This document shows, piece after piece, positions 29,700-41,700 of a stretch of DNA of 64,000 nucleotides. The notes below the pieces were generated by a model. It searched no databases, was not told where the DNA came from, and saw only the letters and a program-made list of their open reading frames with translations. The position numbers were made by a program, and so were the translations under genes. Positions within the stretch are counted from its first letter, which is position 1; each line of letters begins with the position of its first letter. The stretch is from the NCBI GenBank assembly GCA_002049455.2, contig KV918879.1, positions 80,359 to 144,358 of the forward strand, given 5' to 3'. The stretch is from Porphyra umbilicalis (lineage: Eukaryota; Rhodophyta; Bangiophyceae; Bangiales; Bangiaceae).

Positions 29700-32680
29700 A
29701 GTTTGTGTGTTCGTCTGTGGCTGTGGCTGTGGCAGTACTTGGGTGGGTGTGGGAGTGTGCACGTCGCAATTTTTGCGTGTGTGTGTGTATGCGTTCGCTT
29801 GCATGTGCGTATGTGCGCTTATTTGCAAATTTGAGTATCACATTTATTTCTCGCTTGCAAAAGGTACGTGGAGCAATCGTGACTGGAAACGAAGGCAGAG
29901 AAAGAGCATCCCCAGGGGTAGAGCCTGAAAAATCGTGTGGGTGGGCTGCCTGAAGCGGTGAATCAACACCCCCCATGAAATAGAGCCGCCATGGCTTCAT
30001 CATAGCCCCGTCAAAAAAGCACACCGTTTGGCAGACAAATGAAAACACGAGAAAACATTATTCCTCGCGCCGCAGACCGAGCATCTTGACGTGTCTCGTC
30101 AAAACAGCTCGGGGCGGGCACTTCTCTCCCATGCGGTTGCGGTATCGGCGCGTATCATCTCTGTCGCAGTCCCCCCGAACATTGAGCTCCCCAGACCCAT
30201 CAGCAGCGTCTGCCTCGCGGAGCTCCCCGGCCACAGGGCTCGCATAGTCAATCTACAAATCGTGAAGCTTGGCGCATACGCGCACCGTCTTGGTCACAAC
30301 AGGAAGAGTACAACGCATGGGATTTAAAAGAATACCCCACCCCCACAAAAGCTGCCCAAAGTTTTCTCCGCAAAGATGCGCGACGAAGAGTGCCAATAGT
30401 TGAACGAGTCTGGCTCCCACAGAGAGATGCGACCAGGCCATGGAGGGTGCAACTGTTGATCTGCCGTATACGCATCTTCAGAGGCGGCCGAAATCATTCA
30501 GGCAGAGAGTCCACAATGGCCAGGTGCACCTCGAGGCTGCTTTACGAGAAGACGGTACTGTCATGACAGGATCCAGCTGTCACCGTCGACACAAACTAAA
30601 CCTGAAAGTCAGCTCCCACCGCAGCTTGACAGTTGACGGCGAAGAAGTTCTTTTCGTTGCAGTAGGACACAGGATTGGGAGCGTCACTCAACCGTGGACG
30701 TTGGATGTTGATTACCAGCTCGTCCAGCGCTGACACGCAGAAACTCATTGGGTCGCGTCCGCCGCGCCCGAGCAGCTCACTGTGTCTGCTGCACCCCAAA
30801 AGTGTCGCGGAAATGCAATGTTTTTTTAGCCCTCCGGCACCTTCCAAAGCGTCCATCAGCTGTGGTAGGTGATACATTAAAATAAAGGGCATCTCGTCAG
30901 CACGCTTGCTCATAGAGTACCCCTCAGAAAGTAGCACACCACCACTTACGGCAACCAGCCCATGGTACTCGTAAAAAAAAGAATAAGGGCACTCTAGATG
31001 ATGTTCGTACCTCGCGGAAAGTGCTACAGAAAGTACTGCGCCCCACGCCCGAAGCCAACGTCACGTCTAGATATGAAGGACAGGCGAGGATCCAGGACGC
31101 CATTGCAAATCGGCACTCTACCGGAATAGGCTGCCCGGTCCAGAGGATATCAATCTCTTCAATCAATTCAATGTCGGCACGCACCAGTCCAAGTAGGGCC
31201 CAAAATTCGTTCCGTAGCATACGGTAAAGCAACCGAAAGTCACGATCGGACAGGGTGCCAAGCTCTTAGGGCACGTCGCGTCGAGACCGCGAGCCCGCAG
31301 GCCGCTCTCGCCTCACTGGGACCTCCGTATACGCCGCGATGATAATCACAACTATGATAGAAACCACACTCACCAGCAACGCCGCCCAAACAGCTGCCTG
31401 CACACAGGTATGAAAAAGGTGCCAGTTGGCGTCCAGATCTCCACGGGCAATGCGGCCACGATAGGCCGCTTAGCGGAAAAGAGGGAGAGATGTAACACCA
31501 TCGTCTGTGAGAACGATGGTCGGGGGCGTATCGCAGGTGCTGGCGTCCATGAACTAGGGACAGCGGGGCGACGAAGGCTAGTGTGAGGGTATTCAAAGAT
31601 CTGTTCAATCGTCATCTGGAAGATGCTCCTTATTTGTGGCCTGCATTTCGGAGGCTTCCGGTACTTCTGAAACCCGCCAACTGCTGGACATTCAGACTTG
31701 GCGTTAAGACAGCCACGGTCGTCCCGTGTACAGCCACGGACTTGGCTCGCGTGTTAACACGCAACATACATCCCTGTCAGCACATGGCCCGAGGGCTCAC
31801 GCGAGGAGCGGTGTCACCAACTCGACGGGCACAGATCTGTCATGGACCACCCACCCGCGTCGCCTCCCCGTCGCCCCTCCCAGATTGTTTCATCATAAAG
31901 CAGCTTCTGCGTGCGCGCCATCTTGCTCCTTGCCTACTGCCGTGTATGGCCGTCCATGCCATTCGTTATCCTGCTGTCGATCATCTCCCAAAGTTGAGCC
32001 AGGCACGTGCGGCTGTGCGCTGGCTTACTTTTCTCCACCTCCAAAGAGGCATGTCACATAAATTTCTCGGCTGTACGTTTCGCTGGAGTTGGAGGGCGGG
32101 ATGGGACCGACGCTCTTGACGGCGCTTTTCGGGCACGGGGAAGGCCATGCCAGTGCTGCGTTGCGCGCCCTATCTAGGGCAGCTTGCATCGGCTTCTGAT
32201 GCTTCTTCATCACACGGGTGACGCACACGTGCACCTCCACTGACACTAGAGACCGTTTTTGTGTTGCCATAGCATACTGCCACACACCACCGAATGCACA
32301 CTACTGGCCACGTAACTCGTACCACAGGCTGTCTGATGATGACTTAAGCGTCATTAAGGACTTGACGAGGAAACTAGATGAATTTCCAGGCCAGTGTATC
32401 AATTCGCCGACATATCGAGGGTGCGGTGAGGGACGCTGTTTGTGTAAAATAATGTGGGGCTACTTGACTGTGGCACACCCGCAGAAGGTCTGCCCGACCT
32501 TCTGTGCGAAGGATCTTGTCCGGGGCCGCACTGTAGACCAGTGACTTTTATCAACACGTTAATCATTGCCGATTCCCGAATTTTGTCCTGGGGGACCGGG
32601 ACTGACTTGAACTCAAACTCTCTCTACCAGACAGATGTGCCCCTGGGACTGACTGGGAGCTCCTGATTGGTTACATCTGT
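29700..32680. other. No gene recognised
   Basis: Lower-GC DNA. TG-rich at the left end, otherwise short open frames only. No repeat or RNA gene was identified. Confidence 0.4.
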
Positions 32681-32688
32681 CGTTAGAG

Positions 32689-33441
32689 AAGGGGTTGTCA
32701 TGGATATATCCCTGAGGAATATATCCATGCATTATATCCGTATCCACTTCGGATACGCGGCGGGGACGCATATTCCACATGCATTATGAGAAAGAGAGGA
32801 CAGGATATATCTATCCTGTCCGACAAAAATTGCAAGATTATATCAGATCCGTATTCCAGATATGAGAAGCAGACTACAGGGATATACAAGATTATCAAAC
32901 TACTCGGGCCGACAGAATTCCTGTAGAACGAAGTCCACCTCTCTTTTCCGAATCCGACCATCGGGAAATTCATGTGCAAGCATGTTGCAGCGACAAGCGG
33001 CAATCCCGCCCGACCCGGAAGAAACCGTTCAAGCACGCGACTCGGCCCGCTTGCGATATCAGCAACGTGCGACACGAGTTTCAGAACGATCCATCTGACG
33101 ACCGTTTACAAAAACGGCGGGGAACTGCCTGGACCGCGCCCGTTGGGGCGCACACATCAAATGTGAATATCACGTCGTACTTAACGTCCATTTAGCTTTC
33201 AACTAGTGTCTGAATGGCGTCTTTCTCTGGCCCTAATTGTGCGGCCTGACGGACTTGTAGGAATATAATCGGATACGATAATCGTACTCAGATACGGATA
33301 TAATCTACGTAATAATCTGGTTTCGGTGGCAGATATCCGCATCCGGATCTTAGTTAAGCGATTCATCAGTAATCAGATACACCGCATCCATGTGTATCCG
33401 TATCCTATTTTGCCTCGAAATGCATATACTGACAACCCCTG
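32689..33441. mobile_element. hAT-like MITE, 753 bp
   Basis: Left end AAGGGGTTGTCA and right end (complement) CAGGGGTTGTCA give 12-bp terminal inverted repeats with one mismatch, the right copy having the CAGGG start typical of hAT elements. Flanking octamers CGTTAGAG (32681-32688) and CGTTACAG (33442-33449) match at 7 of 8, as expected for an 8-bp hAT target duplication. Many GGATAT or GGATACG motifs and their complements crowd both subterminal regions. AT-rich and without a transposase frame, so non-autonomous. Confidence 0.8.
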
Positions 33442-33449
33442 CGTTACAG

Positions 33450-35907
33450 CCAGGAAACCCATGGAAGCGCCTCTGTTCATTCGTCAGTCTTGCGAGAAAA
33501 CAGTAGAAAAGCCTCAAGATCTCACTTGGGACTACAGTGCGATCTCATGAAAAGAGAATCTTTTACAAGAGATCATGGGTCGCGAGACTTCCATTCCAGT
33601 CCATAGAGGCCGCCTTTGTTCATAATGAGCAGAACCAGCTGTTTCTTGTGACGAGAACGCGCTGTATTCATGGGACACATGATCGGTGACGGCGAAGAGC
33701 TACGGGTCGTCAGGGGTGGTCACATCAGTGCCGGCGAATGGCATTTAGACCCGTCAAACGCCCTCTTTTTTCCCTGTGCAGACGTCAGTGTCAGTCGAAT
33801 GTGCGCTCTGTGGTATTCATTCCGCCACATGTCTTCATTGGTCTGCCGTCTGCATCCTTTCTTCTTTCTAAGCGAAGCTTCTAGTGCCTATGGCACTTCC
33901 ACATAAAAAAGAACCCCCTTCTGTTTCTCATGCGGGACGGTTGCAAACGTGCTGTCAGCGATTTGCGGGAACGGACAGCAAATGTGCAGTCGGCGTTCGT
34001 GGACCGCTAAATTCCTGAAGGGATCGTGTGACCTCATCCTGTGTGCATCGGCGTGTGCAAGGAAGCACGAGGCTGGAGAGGAAGCTGTGCAAGGCTTCTA
34101 CCCTTGAACCTTCAGCCATCTTAAGCTGTCTCCTCGTCTTTGGAGCCACCGTCCGCGGTTGTGCACCATGTTCTCGCGCCTGCTGCATGTGGCAACGAAC
34201 GCGCTGCGAGGCTCTGCGTGAGGTGCATCAATGTGTGGTGGGGGGGGGAGGGAGGGGGGGGACGTGTCCTGGCGGCAGGCGTGGCCGCGCCCCCATCGCG
34301 AGAACGAGAATTGGCAGCGCTGGCGCTGGCGGCGACGCGTCCGACGCAACCGGCGGCGCAGTGAGTCTCATCCCCGCCGGGTGGGGTGGGAAAGAAGCAG
34401 CCACGGTCGCCACGAATGTGGCAGTGTGACAGAACGTCCGGCATCTGCGTTTCAGATGTTGAACGGCTGTCTGCGGCCGTCAGAGGCAACGGCAACGGCG
34501 GCGGCGGCAGTGGAGCCGTTGGCGGCAGCTGCAGTCGCGGACAGCGTCAGCGTTGAACAGCTGCAGATGTGCACAGCAGCGGAAGACGGCAACGGCTGCG
34601 GCGGCTTTGGCGGACGGCAGCGGGGGCGGCTTCATACGGCTAAAACGGCAACAGCGGCGGCCTGTTGCGGTGGCGCGACGCTCCACGCCACGCTCGAGCG
34701 GGGCGCGCTGACCGAGGGCAACTGGCAGCGGTCGGCCGACGCGCTTGTCGCGTCCGAAAAGCTGGAGTGGCTGCGGTTGGTGTATGGCGGCGGCGCGCCG
34801 GGCAACCGCGGCATGGGGGACGCGCGGGCCCGCGAGGGTGTCCTCGCCGCTGTCGTTTCTACGGCCGCTGGAGTCGTTGGAGCTGTGGTAGGCGGGCGCG
34901 GCGGGCGCCACGGTGGGGCTCGACGGGGTCCGACGGTGACGGCGAGACGTCATTCGTCGGCCAGGAGGCAGACGGCGCAGCCCATGAGCGGGGCGGCCAC
35001 CACATGCTCCCGTGTGCGCCTGTCCCCAGGGCAAGGAGGGTGGCGAGTGTGCGCGGGATTCTGCCCCTTCCTGGTCTACCACCTCCAGCACCCGTGGAGG
35101 TGGCAAAGAGGCCCCCATCCCGGTCGCCCATCATCAAATTTCCCAGCGCCGTCGCGTCGGCGGCCACGGCCGAGAGCGTCACCTCAGCCACCCGCACGAC
35201 CGCATCTGAGTGGCGCTCGGCTGCGGCGGCCGCGTGGCCGGTGCTTCCGTCGCTTGCCGGCGGCGGGGGCACTACGGTGAGCGCGACAGCACTAAAGCAG
35301 AGGGCTCGAGCGAGCAGTGGCGCTCGGGGGTGGCGGTGGAGCGCCGTCGACCAGAGGGCCCCGAAGAGAGGCGGGTGGGGGGGGCGCCGGGTGGGGGTGC
35401 CGGGGAGGGGGGGGAGTGTCCGACGCGCCGCCGCTGCCACGCAGAAGACTCGCGCCAGGCTTGATGGGTGGGGAGCGCGCGTGAGGCGGCACCAGATGGG
35501 CCCGCCGGCCGCGCGGTGTGTATGCGGCCCTGAATGGCGGCGAGCGCCACATGGCGGGGAGGGATGGGCAGGCAGCTGTGCTCCGCAGCGTCAGCGCAGT
35601 GGCATGGAACCACGGCGGCGCCCTAGCACGGTGCACACACGAGCCACACCCAAGAAAGCCATGTGAGCGGCCAATTCCGCCACAATCACATCACGAATAT
35701 CCCCGAAAGACAAATATGGACCGCAAAGCGGACGACGTACCGCTCCGCCGGCGACCAGTCCATGCAGGCCCGACATTCCACCATCTTGGGCCAAAACATA
35801 GCCGCCTGGTCGTAAATGGCCAAAAAAAAGCATACTGGGGCGGCGACGAAGGCATCGCTGTCTGTCGGAGCCCCGTCAAGGAACTGCATTTTTGGAAAGT
35901 TCTTGAC
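33450..35907. other. No gene recognised
   Basis: Lower-GC to about 34.2 kb, then GC-rich with G runs to 35.6 kb. Long open frames in 34.2-35.5 kb occur on both strands and lack recognisable domains. Confidence 0.35.
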
Positions 35908-36379
35908 CCGTGTCTTAGGCCGTCACGGCCGTCCCGCGCAAGTCCGTAGACACCACCTGTCTACAAAAACCAAAAACACGACTTGCCCGCATTCTTGCGG
36001 CCGCTCGGCCGCGGCGCTTGCATGTCGTGCAGCTTGCACCGTGTCGACACATTGCCGTAAGCGTGGCAGATCGCGCAGCCACCGTGTATTGGGCCGTCAC
36101 GGCCGTCCCGCCCAAGTCCGTAGACACCACCTGTCTACAGAAACCAAAAACGCGACTTGCCCGCATTCTTGCTGCCGCTCGGCCGCGGCGCTTGCATGTC
36201 GTGCAGCTTGCACCGTGTGGACACATTGCCGTGAGCGTGGCAGATCGCGCAGCCACCGTATATTGGGCCGTCACGGCCGTCCCGCGCAAGTCCGTAGACA
36301 CCACCTGTCTACAGAAACCAAAAACGCGACTTGCCCGCACTCTTGCGGCCGCTCGGCCGCGGCGCTTGCGGGTCGTGCG
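35908..36379. repeat. 174-bp satellite, left block of about 2.7 copies
   Basis: Same monomer as the array from 46.5 kb. GGCCGTCACGGCC occurs at 35918, 36092 and 36266, exactly 174 bp apart. Monomers carry the GCAGATCGCG variant seen at the diverged edge of the large array. It ends abruptly at the 5' side of the non-LTR retrotransposon. Confidence 0.95.
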
Positions 36380-36459
36380 AGGTACGTTTGTCGTTTTTCT
36401 TTTTTGTTCGGGTGCTTGCGAAGACCTTTCTTCCTCCCCTTCCGGTCTTGGGCGGCGCT

Positions 36460-38790
36460 ATGTCGTCCGCGATCGGGGGGGGGAAGGCGGTGACCGCTTT
36501 GGCGGGCGCCGTCACCCTCGCCATTAACGCGTATATTGCCGAGTTTCTGGTTGATGATCCTTGCTTACTGTTTGAATCAGCGGTGGCTGTGGTGCGGGCC
36601 AATGGCCGCGCTGCATTTGCCGGCTGTAATGCCGAATTTGGGCCTGCGGACTCGTCGGCGCGCGCTAGCGCGCCTCTCATCGGTCCGTCTTGCTCCCGAC
36701 AATTTTCTGCACCCTCCCCCGCCGTGGTTGCGCCACGTCTCGTGCGCGCCCCGGTCCTTGCGGGTGTGATCCCGCCCGGTGTCGTGGCGCCGCTGCGCCC
36801 CCCCGCTGCCCGTGGCGGCGGGCGCCCGGTGCTCGGCACAGCCGGCGCTGCGCGGCGGGCGGTCGGTGCCGTTTCTACTGCTGGATCTCCTCGGGGCGGG
36901 GTCCTGCTGGGCGACGCGGCCCCCCCTCCCCTTCCCGCGTCCCCCCCCCGGCCGCGTCCAGCCGCGACGCTGCCCCCGTTCGCCTCGTGGGCGGATCGTC
37001 TTCGCCGTGACCGACGGCCGTCCCCGCCCAGCCGGGGTTCTGCGCCTTCTTCGTCGGCGGCGAGCGGTGCGCGCCCGGCGGTGGCTTCTCTGGCGGCTGT
37101 GGATGGCTAGCGGGCTGGCGCGTGGACCCTCGTCTCCCGGCGCCGGCGCCGCGGGGGCCGCGGGGCCCCGAACCCTGCCCCGGTGCGCTCTGCCGCCGCC
37201 CCCCGCGACGGGGCGCCCCTGTCCCCTCGCCGCGCTGGTGCAGATGCGTCCCCTCGCGCGCCCTCCTCGGCCGCGGAGCGGCGTTCGTCTCCTGCCGGGA
37301 CGCTGAGCCGGCCAGCGCGAGCCGCCGCTGCTGTCACGGCGCTCACGCGTGCCCGACACGCCGGCTCCCCGCTACCCGGTCTGCGGACGCTGTACGTTGC
37401 GGGCGTTTCTCGGGACGCCCGCTCGCACAGCCTGCGGCGGTTTGTGGCAGACGCCGTGGGCGTGGCCCCTGCCACCGTTGTCGATGTCGACCGCTTCGGC
37501 GCGACGGCGGCGGGGACGCTTCTGGCGTCAGCAACTGAGGCGTTTCGGGCGGGCCTGGACGATCCCTCCCTCGCTGGCGTGCTGTGGGAGGTCGCGGTGG
37601 ACGTTCTTTGGTCGCCAAAATATTTAGGGAGCCGCCGGCGTGCCCAGCTGTCGAGGCCCGCCGCGGCGGCGGAGGCTGTGGCGCTTTGCCAACGCCGGCT
37701 GCGCGCCAAATTGGAGCAGCTGGCGTTGCGGGAGGCAATGCCTCCCCCTCTTCGTGCTGCTCTTCGGGCGCATATTGGTGGTCAAATCGCGCAGTGCGCT
37801 GACCAAAGGGGCGCCCCGGCCCACGCCGCCGTCGTCGTCAACCGGGCCGCTGCGCGCGCCACGCCGCGGCCCACCCCCGCTGCTTGTCTCCGCGGGGGTG
37901 CCGAACGACCGGCGGGCGCGCCACTTCACGGCAGTTGGCGGGGGCGGCAGGCGCACGCCGAGACCACCGGTCACCCTGGCGGCGCGGCGGCGCCGGCGGC
38001 GTCGGCGCGCTCACCGCGTTCGTCGGCGACCCGCGCTCGTTCGGGCAGCGCTCCGCCTCTCGCGAGCGTGCGTGCCGTCGACCGACTGCTCGGTCGCCCC
38101 GGTGCGCGGGGGCTCCCGATGCTTCGCCGGGCGGCCGTGGACCTGTTCTGGGCTTCCCCATTGGTCGGTGGATGCCCGACGGCGGGTGTGCGCGCTGCGC
38201 GCGGACCTGTGCGTCCCCTGCTGCCGGCGGCCGCCTGCCGACCCGCCCCAGCTGGGCCGACGGCGTCGCCGCGTGCAACTCCCTCGGCGGCGGTTCTTGC
38301 CCCTGTGACCGGGGCGGACGAGACGCCGCCGCGCCGCGGGGGCCTTGGGCGTGCAATTGTGGCGCCCCTGTGTACTCCCGCGGTCGCTACCGCTGGCGGC
38401 GGTGGGATCCTGCTCCGGCGGGTTTGGATGGGGGCGGCCGCCCCCTCCCTTCCACCTTCCCGTCCCCACCTTCCGCGGTTGTTGCTTGCCGCCACCGCCC
38501 TGGTGGCTGCAGTGCCCCTGCCGGGCCTTGGCTTGCTTTTCCGCCCCCGCCGCTCGCGCGCTGCCGCGCGACAGCGGCGCTTGCCGGCGCAGCTGCTGGT
38601 CGGGGGAGGTGGTCGGCCGCGCACCCGCCCCGCGGTGGCGGCCGCTGCGGCGGCAGCCGCCGAGGCCCGGCGGGAACCGTTGACCGCTGCCGCTGCTGCG
38701 CTGGGGCCGTCGGACCCGGCCGTGGTTGGCGCGGCGGGCGAGGCGGTCCCTTTCATCCCTAACGTGAGCGACGCAACGCGAAATGAGTGA
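36460..38790 (+). pseudogene. Non-LTR retrotransposon ORF1
   Basis: ATG 36460 (MSSAIGGGKAV) opens a frame to TAG 37108-37110, and the same frame then continues open to TGA 38788-38790, so ORF1 appears to be one protein of about 776 codons with one nonsense codon. After the stop it has LRTLYVAGVSRDARSHSLRR and PATVVDVDRFG followed by SATEAFRAGL, an alternation of strands and helices compatible with an RRM-like RNA-binding fold, as in many ORF1 proteins; this is tentative. Downstream of about 37.9 kb other frames are also open, so a shift there cannot be excluded. Its TGA overlaps the ORF2 start. Confidence 0.6.
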
Positions 38791-41700
38791 CAAATCCGCT
38801 TCTCCCCCCCCCCCCCGCCGCCGTTCCCTCCGAGCGGCGGCTGGCCGGGCGCAGCGCGCTTTTTCTGATCCCCGGAACCCACCTCTGCCCCGCTCGCACT
38901 CCCCACCCCCTCCCCCCGCTTCTACCCACCCCTCTTCCTCCGCTTCTTCCTCCCTTCCGCGCCGCCCCTCCCCTTGCATGGCGGCGCGGCCGAATCGACG
39001 TGCTGCGGCGCCGGCTGCCCCCGCCGACCGCCCCCCTGGCGGAGCCGGTCGCCCGGCTGCAGGCCCTACGGTGGGCGAGCGGAATGAGGTCGGCGCGACA
39101 GCGCGCACGGGCGCGCCCTCGGTGTGCCCTGTGGACGCGTGCGGCGTCGTGCTGCCCTCCGCCATCGGCTACACCCCCGGCCTCCGGCACCTTCGCCGCG
39201 CGCACGTCATTGCGGACGTGCCCGCGGCGACGGTCGCTGATCTCGGCTTGGCGGGGTGTGGTTGGTGCGACGCCCCCTTCCCGACTGCACGCCCGCGGAC
39301 GGGTCGCTCCCCCTTGGTGGCGCAAGAAGCGGTCTGCCGGGCAAATCCGCGGTGAAACCTGCGTCTTGCCGCCCCCGGCACTCCGGCCGGCGGACGCCCC
39401 CGTTCCCCCTGGCCAGGCTCGGCGGGGGACGCGGACGCGTCCGCGCAAGCCGAAACGCCGAATTTGTTCGGGTCGGATCGGGCGGCGTGGGAGCGAGCGC
39501 GCCGCGGCTTCTTGGCCGCGGTCCCCGCAACGGGGGATGGTTGGGCGCCATTTGTCGCGTCGTCGGCACGCACTCTTCCCTCCCTCCCCCCCGCTCTGCG
39601 CCGCGCCTGGCGGCTGCTGGGCGCCGACGCTCTTGCGTGGGCGCTTCGCGCCCCCGACCAACCCCTTGCGTGGCTGCGGGTTCTTCTTCTCAATACACTT
39701 ACGCTTCACCACCCTGCCCCGGCCGGTGCGGCTACGCACGCGCCGCTGACGTACGTGGTGCGCGCCGCCGCCATTTTCTCGGGCGATTCTGCCACGGCGC
39801 TGGCGGATCGAGACGCGGGCGTGTGGCGGTCGGCCCCCGGACGGGCCGGGGCAAGATCCCGCCCCCAAGACACGGGCTGCGGCGCCCCCGGGATTCGCGC
39901 ACGAGTGACCGCGGCGCAACGGCGCGCACTGCGCCTTGTTCGTGCCGGCCGGCTGAGTGCGGCCGCACGCGCGCTGACAGCGGCCCCGGTAGCCCCCCGC
40001 ACGCCGGCGGTTTGGGAAATGGCGCGGAGCCTCTCATTCCCCGCCCGGCCGGGCCTCGCCTCCCTCGCGTCTGTCGAGGCGGCGTTCCCCGCTGAGTTGG
40101 CGGCGGCCGCCGACTTCGGGCGCGACTCGGGCGTGCCGCGGGTGCTCCCCCGCGAGGACGTCGGCGAGGCCATCCGCCGCACACCGCGCGGATCTGCCCC
40201 CGGTCCCTCAGGCCTCCGCATGGAGCGTCTGCGGGCCCTTGGGGACGAGGGGCAGGCTGCGCTTTCTGGGTTGTTCGTCTTCTTGCGGGCCAGGAGGCGG
40301 AGCGTCTGGTTCCCCCCTTGGCGGCGCATGCGCTGGCGGGCGCGGACTTGTTGCTGCTTTGCAAGCCGGGGGGGCTCGACGGGGACGGTCTCCCCCGGCT
40401 GCGTCCCATCGGGATGCCTGAGATGCTGAGAAAATGGGCGGCTCCTTTCCTTGCTGGCGCTGTGCGCGCCGCGGCGGCGCGCTTACTCGCGCCGCTGCAA
40501 ATGGGGGTGGGGGTGTCCAACCCCTGTGAGCGGGTGGTCCACGAGGTCAACGCCGAGCTGGTGCACAACCCGCTTACCGCCCTCTTGCAACTGGAGTTCA
40601 GAAATGCCTTCAACCTCGTGTCCCTCGCGGCGGCGGTGGCGTATTTGACGCGCGCCTTCCCCCTGCTGCGGCACTACCTCACGTCGGTTTACTCGGGGTG
40701 CTCCCCGCCGCGCGTGTACGGCTGGCCGGACGGCGACTCGGCGCCGGGCGCCGCGGGCGGCCTGCGTGCGCGGCGTTGGCTGGCGGTCGAGCGGGGCGTG
40801 CAACAAGGCGACCCGCTTGGCCCGCTCATCCACGCCGCGGCCATGCACCTCGCCGTGCTGCGCCTGGCTGGCGCGCACCCCACGGCGGTCGTGCGCGCCG
40901 TGCACGACGACGTCGTCGTCTTCGCCGCGCTCGCGGACCTGCAGGCGGTGCTCACCACCGCGGCTGCGGCAGGCACAGCGGTTGATGCGGAGCTCGCCCC
41001 CGCCAAGTGCGCCGGGTGGTCCCCCGCCGGCGCGCCCGCCCCCGCCGGCTGGCTGGCCCTGTGGAATGCCGAGGGTGATCGGCAGTTTTCTTTCCCTCTC
41101 GGAACGGATAACTTCGTGGCGGCGGAGGTCGATTCGTTGGTGGCCGACCACGGTTGTCTTACGACGGCCATCGTCGACCTCCCGCGCGCCGAGCTGCAGT
41201 CCCAGCTTTTGCTTCTGCGCCTGTGCGCGGTCCCGCAACCAAAATATCGGCTGCGGGCCCTGCCGCTTGTGTGAGGCGCTCAGATGGCGACTTGGGTCGA
41301 CCGCGCCGCCCAAGGCGCCCTGCGGCGTCTCTTAACAGACGCCCGCGCCTCCCCGGCGGCGGTGGGAGCCCTCCTAGACCGCGCCGCGCTACCGCTGTCG
41401 CACGGCGGCCTGGGCATCGGGCGTTGGACGGCGGTCGTCCCCGCCGCGGCGTTGGCGTCGCGCATCGATGCGCTGCGCGCGGGACGACTCTACTCGCCTG
41501 TGCTTCACGCGGTTGCGGACTCCCTCGCCGCGCGTGACGGGGACGCCCCCACCGGCGGCGCCCCCGCGCCGCCGTCTTTGGCCCGGCTGCGCTCTGCCGG
41601 CGGTCGCAATCCGCCCCCCCCCGCCGCCAGACCACCCCCACGCCCGCCCGGGGCGGCCGCCTCTGGGCCGGCGCCGGGGGCGTCGTCGGGGGCGGCTCAC

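Noticed and set aside
29670..29700. tRNA T-arm-like sequence on the minus strand (GTTCGAATC)
   Set aside because: The flanking bases do not form the 5-bp T stem and no acceptor or anticodon arm is present at the right distance.
34231..35280. Protein-coding gene in the 34.2-35.5 kb GC-rich block
   Set aside because: Open frames overlap on both strands, are low complexity and carry no motif; no start or splice context favours one of them.
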